Source: DATKEU01 sp036493295 (GTDB lineage: Bacteria > Myxococcota_A > Polyangia > Fen-1088). Taken from it: a DNA stretch of 6,119 nt. The stretch is taken from positions 1 through 6,119 of the forward strand of contig DASXQB010000201.1 of NCBI GenBank assembly GCA_036493295.1, read 5' to 3'. The notes under the pieces are model-generated. The model saw only the letters and a list, made by a program, of their open reading frames with translations. It did not search any database and was not told the DNA's origin. Positions 1-6,119 of the stretch are shown piece by piece (position 1 is the first letter of the stretch; each line of letters opens with the position of its first letter). A program made the translations under genes and the position numbers.

Positions 1-1479
1 GCCGCACATGCCGTGAACGCCCGCGCCCGGGTGCGCGTAGCTCGAGCAAAGGTAAAGACCCGCGACCGGCATGCGGTAACGAAAGTACGGAAACAGCGGC
101 CGAAACAACAACTGCCGGTGCCAAGCGTTCGAACCGCCGCCCAAGTCCCCGCCCACCAGGTTGACGTTGCTGGCTTCGAGCTCCGGTGGTGCCATCAGGT
201 GCCGACCCAGAATCCGCGCGCGAAATCCAGGCGCCAACCCCTCGATGCGCTGCTCGATCGCGTCAGCGAACCGCTCGCGCGTGTCGGCCCAACCGCCTTC
301 GACGATCGAGGGCACGTGCGTATATGTGTAGAGTGTCTGTTTCCCCGGCGGCGCACGGCTCGGATCTGCGAGCGTCTGCTGGCCGATCACCAGATACGGC
401 CGCTCGGGAAGGCGGCCCGCTCGGACCTCGCTGGTGAAACGCACAAGATCGTCGATGCTTTCGCCCGCGTGGACCACCGCACTCTGGCTGGCGACCTCGA
501 CCTTCCAGGGAACCTCGCCCGAGAGCGCCCAATCGACTTTGAATGTGCCCCACCCCTGCGGAAACCGGGTCATGAAGGAGCGCACCCACGACGGGACTTC
601 ACGCGGATCGAGCATGGACAGCAGCAGCGCCGCGGCCGAGGTGTCCGCCAATATCGCGCGGGGCGCTGCGATCTCGGTGCCGTCGTCGAGCTGGACGGCG
701 CAGGCACGCTTGTCGCGAACGATGATCCGGGCCACGCGCGCGCCGAGGCGCACCGTCCCGCCGTGCTCGGCGAGTCTGGCCGTCATCGCCTCGACCAGCC
801 GCTGCGCGCCCCCGACCGGGACAGCGAAGCCCCCGGTGGTCGCGGTCAGGGCGAGAAGATAACCCAGCGCCGCGCCCAGCGTGTCGTCGGGTCCCACATC
901 GACGTGCAGACCGAGGCCAGGCAACACGCGCCGCGCCGCCTCGCTCTCGAACAGGCGGGACGCGAGCCGCCGCGGGCTGCCGGCCAGCAGGCGGGCGACC
1001 TTGACCAGGTTGCCGAGGCCCAAGCGCAAAAGCGGCCCCAGCGACGGAAACGGACCGAGCAGGACCGCCAGCAGTTCGTGTTCGATGCCGGCGTAAAACC
1101 GCGCGAGGTCCGCGAACGCCTGGCTGTCGTGTGGGCTGCCGAATGGCGGCGTCTCGATCGCGCCGGCCCGCGCAATGACAGCGACGCTACCGTCGAGCGC
1201 TGGATGGCAGCTTTCGTAGGTGGCGTGGCGCCAGTCGACGCCAGCGCCCGGCAAATCCAGCTCGACGAGGGCCGGGCTGCTGGTGGCGAACGGAAAGAAC
1301 CCCGCCCCAACGTCGTGACGGAACCCAGGCAGCGTCAGTTCCTCGGTTCCCAGGGCGCCCCCGGCCCGGCGCGGGTTTGCCTCGAGCACCAGCACTTGGA
1401 ATCCGCGGCGGGCCATACTGTTGGCGGCGCAGAGACCGTTCGGCCCGGAGCCAATCACCACCACCTCTGGATCGTTCAT
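1..1479 (-). CDS. FAD-dependent oxidoreductase, CrtI/PYROXD2-like (C-terminus cut by window edge)
   Basis: The reverse strand is open from an ATG at 1479 to base 1, giving 493 residues without a stop. The N-terminus carries a Rossmann dinucleotide fold: GSGPNG at residues 10-15, then the strand ending in the acidic residue E33 (VLVLE) that binds the FAD ribose. RRAGG follows at 37-41, as in phytoene-desaturase-like flavoproteins. The last visible residues, GLYLCSSYAHPGAGVHGMCG (474-493), match the family's C-terminal FAD-binding motif (HPGGGVHGMCG-type), so perhaps 30-40 residues lie outside the window. There is no signal peptide or membrane segment, so the protein is probably cytoplasmic. 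The family includes carotenoid desaturases and isomerases and the PYROXD2 group; substrate cannot be told from sequence. An in-frame TAG at 1494-1492 rules out an upstream start. The ribosome-binding site is weak (GAG only). It lies 65 bases downstream of the LMF gene on the same strand. Flavoprotein call certain; subfamily fairly sure. Confidence 0.93.
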   Translation of the reverse strand, partial: MNDPEVVVIGSGPNGLCAANSMARRGFQVLVLEANPRRAGGALGTEELTLPGFRHDVGAGFFPFATSSPALVELDLPGAGVDWRHATYESCHPALDGSVAVIARAGAIETPPFGSPHDSQAFADLARFYAGIEHELLAVLLGPFPSLGPLLRLGLGNLVKVARLLAGSPRRLASRLFESEAARRVLPGLGLHVDVGPDDTLGAALGYLLALTATTGGFAVPVGGAQRLVEAMTARLAEHGGTVRLGARVARIIVRDKRACAVQLDDGTEIAAPRAILADTSAAALLLSMLDPREVPSWVRSFMTRFPQGWGTFKVDWALSGEVPWKVEVASQSAVVHAGESIDDLVRFTSEVRAGRLPERPYLVIGQQTLADPSRAPPGKQTLYTYTHVPSIVEGGWADTRERFADAIEQRIEGLAPGFRARILGRHLMAPPELEASNVNLVGGDLGGGSNAWHRQLLFRPLFPYFRYRMPVAGLYLCSSYAHPGAGVHGMCG

Positions 1480-1544
1480 ATCACTCGAAATCTAAGCGTG
1501 ATCGCAGCATGGGGTGGGCCGATTACGTAACCGGGTCAGGCTCC

Positions 1545-3137
1545 CTACTGGTCCTTGGACCAGCCTTGCACCTCCAGGAGATCTCGCAGGCGCGGGTCGT
1601 CGCGGTCGAGCGGCGGCAGCCAAGAATCGAGGCGTGTGCGCAGCCACCAATCGCCGGATCCGCGAGGAGCGAACCGATAACGGTAAAGATCGACGCGGAC
1701 GAAATGAGGCCGGCGGCCTCCGAACGGATCGGGACCCATGAGGGCGAGCGTCGCCGGATCGGCGTCGAGCAGCTTGGATACGAGGTGGACCACCCAGGGG
1801 TACTCGCGCGGGCTGCCCATCGCGGCGAACCACAACAACCAGTCGAGCCGGTAATGGTATGGGCTCATCCAGCAAGGCCGGCGCGTCGGATCGCCCGGCT
1901 GGCATTTGAACTGATACGCGAGCCACGTCGTCTCGGGCGTGAGTCGCGCGTCCCGGCTGCCCTCGAAGACCAGTTGAAGGCGCTCGCGGCCGACGCTGCC
2001 GAATGCGCCGTACGTATTGACGAACGGGAGGCGCGTGAACGAGGTGTTCATGACCTGCGAGCCGGACAGCAGGTTCAGCACGACCGGAACACTGAGCGAG
2101 ACCACCAGAACGGTCGCGACGGCGACCACCACCCCTTGCGCCGACGACGGCCGCGCGGCCTGCCGGGCCACCGCTGCCCGCGCCACCAGCCGGCGCGGCA
2201 GCAGGCGCTGCCAGAGGCCGTCGTCGAAGCAGGCGAGGATCGGCACCAGCGTGAGCCAGTTCAGAAACGCCAGGTTGCCGCTCACGATCAAGACGATCTG
2301 CAGGAGCGCCATGACGACGCCCGCCGCGAGGCGCATGCGCCGCGTGCCGAACACAAAGAACGGCGCCACCAACTCGGCCAGGTAATTGAAAAGCACGCCG
2401 CCCGCATGAACTCCGTGCGGCAGCTGGTGAAAGAACCGCGACAGTGGGTTCGGGATCGGCTGGGTCTCGAAGTGAAAGTCGAGGCAGGTCAGATCGCGCC
2501 AGCAGGAATCCCCCCGCAGCTTGATGAGCCCGGCGCCCCACATGATCCGCACCGCCAGCCAGCGCAGCAGCCAGATGACGGCGGCGGGCGGCGGGCGGCG
2601 CGCGAACGGCCGGGCGTCGAGCAGCGGACACAGGAAGATGCAGAGAAAGCCGGTCTCGAAGAGCTGCAGCTCCCAGCCGAACCCGTAGAAGGTCTGGCCG
2701 ACGTTCGCGATCGAGATCTGCAGTGCGCACAGGACGGCCAGCGTGAGCGCGTTGGCGTAGCCGACGAGCAGGGCCAGCGCGAGCACGACACCCACCCCGC
2801 CTACCACCCTCAGCGCGGTATCGCCGGCGCCCAGCCAGAAGACCGACGGCAGCTCGGCGAAGCCCGCCCAGCGCGAGCCGAGCTGGCGCGCGACCTGGTC
2901 GAGGAATGACGTCGCCGGGAGAAGTCCGTGCGTGCCGATCAGCGCGGGTCCCTGGTTAATCAGCGTCAAGAACGCCATCAAGTAGACGAGCCCGAGCAGG
3001 CGCAGCAGCACGAGCCGCCCCAGCCACTGCCCGGGCACGGCCCGATCGTCCCGGGCGATGCGGTCGCCGAGCCGCGCCAGCGCGCGGGCGCAGGCTCGCA
3101 AGGAATCGAGCCACGACGCCCGCAAGATTTCCTCCAC
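1545..3137 (-). CDS. Lipase maturation factor family protein (LMF1/LMF2-like membrane protein)
   Basis: A 530-residue multi-pass membrane protein. Hydrophobic segments lie near residues 41-61, 108-126, 129-145, 160-173, 186-203, 249-264, 270-303 and 335-357. Family signatures in order: KLRGD at 206-210, CWRDLTC at 212-218 leading into HFETQPIPNP, the block VSGNLAFLNWLT (285-296) through ACFDD, NTYGAFG near 374-380, YQFKCQPGDPTRRP (408-421) and SPYHYRLDW (425-433). From memory the central block is strikingly close to vertebrate LMF1, an ER membrane protein needed for folding and secretion of dimeric lipases. The bacterial role is not established; help with folding an exported enzyme is only an inference, and no lipase gene is visible here. 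The GTG at 3137 is the earliest start because TAG at 3149-3147 is in frame just upstream. A TTG at 3125 has GGAGG (3135-3131) five bases before it and is a credible alternative. Stop is TAG at 1547-1545. It is followed on the same strand by the oxidoreductase. Confidence 0.93.
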   Translation of the reverse strand: MEEILRASWLDSLRACARALARLGDRIARDDRAVPGQWLGRLVLLRLLGLVYLMAFLTLINQGPALIGTHGLLPATSFLDQVARQLGSRWAGFAELPSVFWLGAGDTALRVVGGVGVVLALALLVGYANALTLAVLCALQISIANVGQTFYGFGWELQLFETGFLCIFLCPLLDARPFARRPPPAAVIWLLRWLAVRIMWGAGLIKLRGDSCWRDLTCLDFHFETQPIPNPLSRFFHQLPHGVHAGGVLFNYLAELVAPFFVFGTRRMRLAAGVVMALLQIVLIVSGNLAFLNWLTLVPILACFDDGLWQRLLPRRLVARAAVARQAARPSSAQGVVVAVATVLVVSLSVPVVLNLLSGSQVMNTSFTRLPFVNTYGAFGSVGRERLQLVFEGSRDARLTPETTWLAYQFKCQPGDPTRRPCWMSPYHYRLDWLLWFAAMGSPREYPWVVHLVSKLLDADPATLALMGPDPFGGRRPHFVRVDLYRYRFAPRGSGDWWLRTRLDSWLPPLDRDDPRLRDLLEVQGWSKDQ

Positions 3138-3149
3138 GGCTCGATTCTA
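3136..3149 (-). promoter_or_regulatory. Possible −10 box immediately before the LMF start (leaderless-type)
   Basis: On the minus strand TAGAAT (3149-3144) matches the TANNNT −10 pattern. Transcription normally begins about seven bases downstream, which here falls on or next to the GTG at 3137, as for a leaderless mRNA. There is no convincing −35 box; ACAGGT about 18 bases upstream is poor. The hexamer also supplies the in-frame TAG, so its placement may be chance. Low confidence. Confidence 0.3.
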
Positions 3150-3176
3150 GCTGGGTGCGCCGCCGAAACCTGTACC

Positions 3177-3214
3177 GCCGTGAGCGCCTTCGCGCTCGAT
3201 GAGCGGCATTTTTT
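3177..3214 (+). terminator. Overlapping small hairpins followed by T6 (terminator or attenuator-like)
   Basis: On the plus strand GAGCGC (3182-3187) and GCGCTC (3192-3197) form a perfect 6-bp stem with a CTTC loop. The second arm can instead pair, as CGCTC (3193-3197), with GAGCG (3201-3205) over a GAT loop. That second hairpin is followed after GCA by six T (3209-3214), the layout of a small intrinsic terminator. The two structures exclude each other, which is the arrangement of an attenuator. GCCG (3177-3180) and CGGC (3204-3207) could close a larger bulged stem ending right at the T-run. The stems are short and no upstream plus-strand gene is visible, so a role is uncertain: it could end a leader RNA for the downstream gene or be left over from a deleted gene. 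Confidence 0.35.
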
Positions 3215-3346
3215 CCCACGCGCTGTGATGCCCGACGGATAACGCCGGGAAAGGAAGCTTCGATCCCGTTTGCTCAACGCGCCAGCTGTCGCCTGGTCAT
3301 TCACCGCGAGCGGCTGCAGGTCGAGGACGGCACGCAAGACATCACC
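3203..3346 (+). other. Open, protein-like extension upstream of the β-rich hypothetical gene without a usable start
   Basis: This frame has no stop between TGA 3200-3202 and the GTG at 3347, and contains no in-frame ATG, GTG or TTG. From about 3263 the translation (…PFAQRASCRLVIHRERLQ, then VEDGTQDITVEV) has strong G/C third positions and continues smoothly into the downstream protein. AAGGAAG at 3251-3257 looks like a ribosome-binding site, but what follows in frame is ATC (3263); a TTG at 3270 is in another frame. Either the 5' part of the gene has been deleted, or a non-standard start (ATC 3263, CTG 3293, ATT 3299, CTG 3314) is used. Further upstream, 3138-3202 holds only the hairpins and the LMF promoter candidate. 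Confidence 0.5.
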
Positions 3347-3997
3347 GTGGAGGTCAGCGTCACCAAGGTTGACGAGACGCCACGTGCCGACGCCCATGTC
3401 AGCAAGCGCATGGTCCTGCGCCCTGGGACGGAGCCGCGCGTTTTCTGGATCCACGGTGTCGTGGGTCAGTTCGATCGGTTCACGGTCCGCGTGTCTCACG
3501 TCATCGACGAAGGGCACGATGTCAGCGGCGCGCAGATCAATGTCAATCTACCGTCGGCGCAATGGCTGGTTGTGGTCGGCCAGGGGCACATGAGGTTTTA
3601 TGCGACCGCCGCCATACCGGCTGGCCTTTTCCCGATCACCGCGCCCAGCGACGTATTGACGCTTAACTGCGGCGCGCTGTCGCGCCTGACCTGGCTGGAT
3701 CGCGAAGGCCACGAAAGGTTGTTGGGTCTCGAGTTCGGGGCCATGGGAATTGGTCTGGCAGCGACCTCGGGGTTTCCCAGGACGCTGGCAGTATGGGGAG
3801 GAGTCGGGGTCAGCGTCCCCATCGGCAATCGCGGCGAACCTTCGCAAGCCTCGGTCAATTTGCACGCATGGATTGCCTACGAATTGCGCGACGAGTTCAA
3901 TCTGGTCCACAACGATCCAAGCAGTCCCCTCGCCGGCCATTGGTCGTTTCTGTTCGGCCCCAGCCTCACCATTGGCAACGTCGGGACCAATCTCTGA
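3347..3997 (+). CDS. Hypothetical β-rich protein, possibly the C-terminal remnant of a longer exported protein
   Basis: I do not recognise a named family. From GTG 3347 the frame gives 216 residues. The first part is polar and strand-rich (VSVTKVDETPRADAHVSKRM, 3-22). The second half has long amphipathic stretches near 103-117, 124-138, 145-158, 167-178 and 197-212 with alternating hydrophobic residues and many Gly, ending GPSLTIGNVGTNL, which looks like outer-membrane β-barrel or β-sandwich material. I have a weak recollection of similar C-termini on large myxobacterial hypothetical proteins. No signal peptide is present at this start, and there is no ribosome-binding site before the GTG. 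The same frame is open back to 3203 and reads like protein from about 3263, so the annotated start is probably not the original one. Codon use looks more relaxed than in the downstream CLC gene: one 60-base line (3541-3600) is 57% GC by hand count against 82% in line 4561-4620. Stop is TGA 3995-3997, 59 bases before the CLC gene. Confidence 0.6.
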   Translation: MEVSVTKVDETPRADAHVSKRMVLRPGTEPRVFWIHGVVGQFDRFTVRVSHVIDEGHDVSGAQINVNLPSAQWLVVVGQGHMRFYATAAIPAGLFPITAPSDVLTLNCGALSRLTWLDREGHERLLGLEFGAMGIGLAATSGFPRTLAVWGGVGVSVPIGNRGEPSQASVNLHAWIAYELRDEFNLVHNDPSSPLAGHWSFLFGPSLTIGNVGTNL

Positions 3998-4056
3998 GTG
4001 CCACCGCGCGCGATCGGACCTGTTCGACAAGCCCCGGAAGACCTAAGTCCGGTGCG

Positions 4057-5892
4057 ATGACTGAAGCCAAGTCCCGTCAACGAACCTTGCGCGCGCCCGC
4101 GACAGGCAAAAGGCTTTTCGACTGGGTTCATGGCCGCGCGCGCGGCCTGGCCATCTTGGCGCTGGCGGTCGGGATCGGCGCCGGGCTGGGCGCGGTCCTG
4201 TTCCGTTATCTCATCATGTGGCTGACGATCATCTTCACCGGCCACGCCGACTATAGCGCCGCCGACCATGCCGCTAACCCCTTCGTGGCGGCGCTTGGGT
4301 TCTGGTTTTTGCCGCTGGCGCCGGTGGTGGGCGGACTTCTGTACGGCCCCCTGATCGCCCGGTTCGCCCCCGAGGCGCGCGGCCACGGCGTGCCCGAGGT
4401 GATGCTGGCGGTGGCGCAGGGCGGCGCGCGCATTCGCCCGCGGGTCGCGATCGTCAAGTCGCTGGCCTCGGCTCTCTGCATCGGTTCGGGCGGCTCCGTC
4501 GGGCGCGAGGGTCCGATCGTCCAGATCGGGTCAGCGCTGGGATCGGCGCTGGGGCAACTGCTGCGCGTGCCGGAGTCGCGCCTGCGCCTGCTGGTGGCCT
4601 GCGGCGCGGCGGGCGGGATCTCCGCCACCTTCAACGCGCCCATCGCCGGCGTGGTCTTCGCGCTGGAGCTGATCCTGCGCGACTTCGAGGCCGAGCCCTT
4701 CGGCGTGGTGGTGCTGTCGTCGGTGGCGGCGAACATCATTGGCCGGGCGGCGTTCGGCGCAGAGGCGTTTTTGGCCCTGCCCGCCTTCGAGGTGGCGTCC
4801 AACTGGGAGTACGGGCTTTATGCCGGCCTCGGCTTGCTGGCGGCGCTGGTCGGCATCGGGTTCGTCCGCGTCCTTTACGCCATCGAGGATCTCGTCGAAC
4901 GCCTCTGGCGTGGTCCGGAGGGATTGCGACCCGCGGTGGGCGGCGTGGTGCTGGGACTGATCTTGCTGGCGCTGCCGCAGATGTATGGCGTCGGCTATCC
5001 GGTGATGGAGCAGGCGATCGCCAGCCGATACTCCTTCTCGCTGCTGATGATCCTGCTTGCAGGCAAGATCGTCGCCACCAGCGTGACCATCGGGATGGGC
5101 GGCTCGGGCGGAGTCTTTGCGCCGTCGATGTTCATCGGGGCGATGCTGGGCTCCGGCTATGGAGATCTCCTGCACCGGCTGGCGCCGACCGTCACCGGAC
5201 CGGCGGGCGCCTACGGACTGATCGGGATGGGCGCTGTGTTCGCGGCGGCGGCGCGCGCCCCGCTGACCGCGGTGATCATCATCTTCGAATTGACGGGCGA
5301 GTACCGGATCATCCTGCCGCTGCTCTCCGCCGTGGCAGTGGCGACCTGGATCGCCAACCTGATTACCCGCGACACGATCTACACGTTGAAGCTGCGGCGG
5401 CGCGGAATCGATCTGTCCCGCCAGCCCGCCATCAATCCCATCGAAGGCATGGCCGTCAAGGACGCCATGGAACCGATTCCCCGCCCACTCCACCAAAACG
5501 AAGCGCTGGCCACGGCGATCAAGCGCCTGTCCGACGAGCACCGCGACGTCTTGCCCGTCGTCGACGACGACGGACGGTACCGCGGGCTCATCACCGCGCG
5601 CGAGGTGGAGACCGCGATGCGCACCAGCCGATCAGACGTGGCGATCGGCGATCTGGCCAAGGGAGCGCCGACGGTGAAGCCCGACGACAAACTAGACCAG
5701 GCGTTGCACGCGCTGGTGCGCGATGACTTGCCCGGGCTGGCGGTCCTCAATCAGGAGCGGGCGGCGATCGGCTGGCTCACGCACCGGAGCATCCTGCGCG
5801 CCTACCGCGCGCGCCTCAATGGCGGCGGCGGGTCCGCCGACCGGGTGACGCCGCCCGCAGCTCGTTCGGAAAATTACCGATCGCCCGCGTAG
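4057..5892 (+). CDS. CLC-family chloride/anion channel or transporter with C-terminal CBS domain pair
   Basis: A complete 611-residue inner-membrane protein moving Cl− or related anions. The transmembrane core spans about residues 28-440. Ion-path motifs are GHGVP (109-113, where E. coli ClC-ec1 has GSGIP), GSGGSVGREGP (143-153, with gating glutamate E151), GGVFAP (351-356) and the central tyrosine Y442 in IYTLKL. Aligned by eye on FNAP…FALE (193-204), the ClC-ec1 proton glutamate E203 falls on L205; E204 matches E202. Two CBS domains follow (about 467-521 and 529-583), a common nucleotide-binding regulatory module, then a glycine-rich tail (589-592). The ATG at 4057 gives an N-terminus that leads directly into the first helix; the frame is open further upstream, but that would overlap the preceding gene and reads as unlike protein. 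No good ribosome-binding site is visible: GGAAG at 4036-4040 is 16 bases away. Stop is TAG 5890-5892. Family call certain; whether channel or exchanger, and which anion, is open. Confidence 0.96.
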   Translation: MTEAKSRQRTLRAPATGKRLFDWVHGRARGLAILALAVGIGAGLGAVLFRYLIMWLTIIFTGHADYSAADHAANPFVAALGFWFLPLAPVVGGLLYGPLIARFAPEARGHGVPEVMLAVAQGGARIRPRVAIVKSLASALCIGSGGSVGREGPIVQIGSALGSALGQLLRVPESRLRLLVACGAAGGISATFNAPIAGVVFALELILRDFEAEPFGVVVLSSVAANIIGRAAFGAEAFLALPAFEVASNWEYGLYAGLGLLAALVGIGFVRVLYAIEDLVERLWRGPEGLRPAVGGVVLGLILLALPQMYGVGYPVMEQAIASRYSFSLLMILLAGKIVATSVTIGMGGSGGVFAPSMFIGAMLGSGYGDLLHRLAPTVTGPAGAYGLIGMGAVFAAAARAPLTAVIIIFELTGEYRIILPLLSAVAVATWIANLITRDTIYTLKLRRRGIDLSRQPAINPIEGMAVKDAMEPIPRPLHQNEALATAIKRLSDEHRDVLPVVDDDGRYRGLITAREVETAMRTSRSDVAIGDLAKGAPTVKPDDKLDQALHALVRDDLPGLAVLNQERAAIGWLTHRSILRAYRARLNGGGGSADRVTPPAARSENYRSPA

Positions 5893-5953
5893 CGTCCCAA
5901 AAACAAACGTCGGGAAGCGTGCTGGTCGGCATTGCCGGCCCGGTGGCGTTGGA

Positions 5954-6037
5954 ATGAAAGATGCTGAGAGCGAGGTCGACCCTGTCGACCTCATCGCCCG
6001 TCGACGCATGACAAACCCACGGAGGATCATGAGATGA
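5954..6037 (+). CDS. Possible 27-codon small ORF overlapping the lipoprotein start
   Basis: ATG at 5954 opens a 27-residue frame rich in charged residues (MKDAESEVDPVDLIARRRM, then TNPRRIMR). Its TGA (6035-6037) overlaps the ATG of the lipoprotein gene at 6034, the classic ATGA overlap used for translational coupling. Only a weak TTGGA lies before it, directly against the start codon. The 9-bp inverted repeat lies inside it. It may be a leader peptide or simply chance; nothing is recognised. Low confidence. Confidence 0.2.
   Translation: MKDAESEVDPVDLIARRRMTNPRRIMR
5972..5992. repeat. Perfect 9-bp inverted repeat between CLC and lipoprotein genes
   Basis: GAGGTCGAC (5972-5980) and GTCGACCTC (5984-5992) are exact reverse complements separated by CCT. 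GTCGAC occurs a third time at 6000-6005. No T-run follows, so it is not an ordinary intrinsic terminator on the plus strand. It sits 42 bases before the lipoprotein ATG, where an operator or an mRNA hairpin would be expected. A Rho-independent stop for the CLC gene is not otherwise visible in 5893-6033. Confidence 0.6.
6021..6025 (+). promoter_or_regulatory. Strong ribosome-binding site for the lipoprotein gene
   Basis: GGAGG lies eight bases before the ATG at 6034, an ideal Shine-Dalgarno arrangement and the clearest in the window. It selects 6034 over the ATG at 6029, which runs into a stop after one further codon. Confidence 0.8.
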
Positions 6038-6119
6038 AAGTTCACACCATATTTCTCGGGAGCGCTCTCGTCGCAGCGGTCGCGATGGCAGGCTGCGATT
6101 CGTCGAAGGCCGATCTGGA
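6034..6119 (+). CDS. Lipoprotein, N-terminal fragment (3' end outside window)
   Basis: Twenty-eight codons are visible. They encode a lipoprotein signal peptide: MK at the start (only one Lys, followed by His4), a hydrophobic core about residues 5-17 (TIFLGSALVAAVA), and the lipobox MAGC at 18-21 with C21 as the lipidated cysteine, followed by DSSKADL. The protein would be cut by signal peptidase II before C21 and anchored in a membrane on the periplasmic side. Residue +2 after the cysteine is Asp, the inner-membrane retention signal in E. coli; whether that rule holds in this organism is unknown. The function lies in the missing part. Start choice is firm because of the GGAGG at the correct distance. 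Confidence 0.85.
   Translation, partial: MKVHTIFLGSALVAAVAMAGCDSSKADL

Noticed and set aside
1523..1530. Palindrome TTACGTAA between the LMF and oxidoreductase genes
   Set aside because: Eight bases, no T-run and no second copy seen; too little to call an operator or terminator.
13..2909. Long open frames on the plus strand (13-1530 and 1377-2909, each over 500 codons) across the two minus-strand genes
   Set aside because: They are rich in Arg, Gln, Ala, Pro and His with no recognisable motif, and lie exactly antisense to genes with clear family signatures. GC-rich third positions on one strand suppress stops on the other.
3270..3593. TTG-started frame of 107 codons following the AAGGAAG sequence
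   Set aside because: Composition is Ser/Arg-rich shadow coding; the other frame (stop at 3997) has the protein-like sequence and third-position bias.
4034..4052. Short inverted repeat CCGGA/TCCGG just before the CLC start
   Set aside because: Only 5 bp with a 9-base loop and no T-run; expected by chance in DNA of this composition.
3793..4056. Upstream extension of the CLC frame to an ATG at 3793
   Set aside because: It overlaps the end of the β-rich gene in another frame, its 88 extra residues are Arg/Ser-rich and unlike protein, and CLC proteins normally begin close to the first helix, which fits ATG 4057.
5921..5940. Possible sigma-54 promoter (TGG … TTGCC) before the lipoprotein gene
   Set aside because: The GG to GC spacing is two bases too short and the rest of the consensus is missing.

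Overview
The window reads as GC-rich bacterial chromosome with five genes or gene parts and almost no empty space. High GC, strong G/C preference at third codon positions, a lipase-maturation-factor homologue and a β-rich protein of a kind I associate with predatory/social deltaproteobacteria suggest Myxococcota or a related soil lineage. This assignment is inference; there is no rRNA or other marker gene here. I see no tRNA, rRNA, CRISPR array, insertion sequence or phage gene.

Left half, minus strand (1-3137): two genes point toward the left edge and could form one transcript. The first transcribed is a membrane protein of the lipase maturation factor (LMF1/LMF2) family (3137 to 1545). After a 65-base gap comes a FAD-dependent oxidoreductase of the CrtI/PYROXD2-like group (1479 to beyond base 1), cut off by the window edge near its C-terminal FAD-binding motif.

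Middle (3138-3346): a divergent spacer. It holds a −10-like box directly upstream of the LMF start on the minus strand. On the plus strand it holds two mutually exclusive small hairpins followed by a run of six T.

Right half, plus strand (3203-6119): first a β-strand-rich protein of unknown function (stop at 3997). Its protein-like frame extends upstream of any ordinary start codon, so it may be the 3' remnant of a longer gene. Next is a complete CLC-family anion channel/transporter with a C-terminal CBS pair (4057-5892). Last is the start of a lipoprotein gene (from 6034), preceded by a strong ribosome-binding site, a perfect 9-bp inverted repeat and a possible 27-codon ORF that ends inside the lipoprotein start codon.

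No shared pathway links the two halves. LMF and the oxidoreductase may be co-transcribed; the plus-strand genes look like independent neighbours. I did not find a clearly new multi-gene system. The points most worth checking are the LMF/oxidoreductase pair, the start or truncation of the β-rich protein, the CLC lacking the internal proton glutamate, and the dyad plus small ORF before the lipoprotein.
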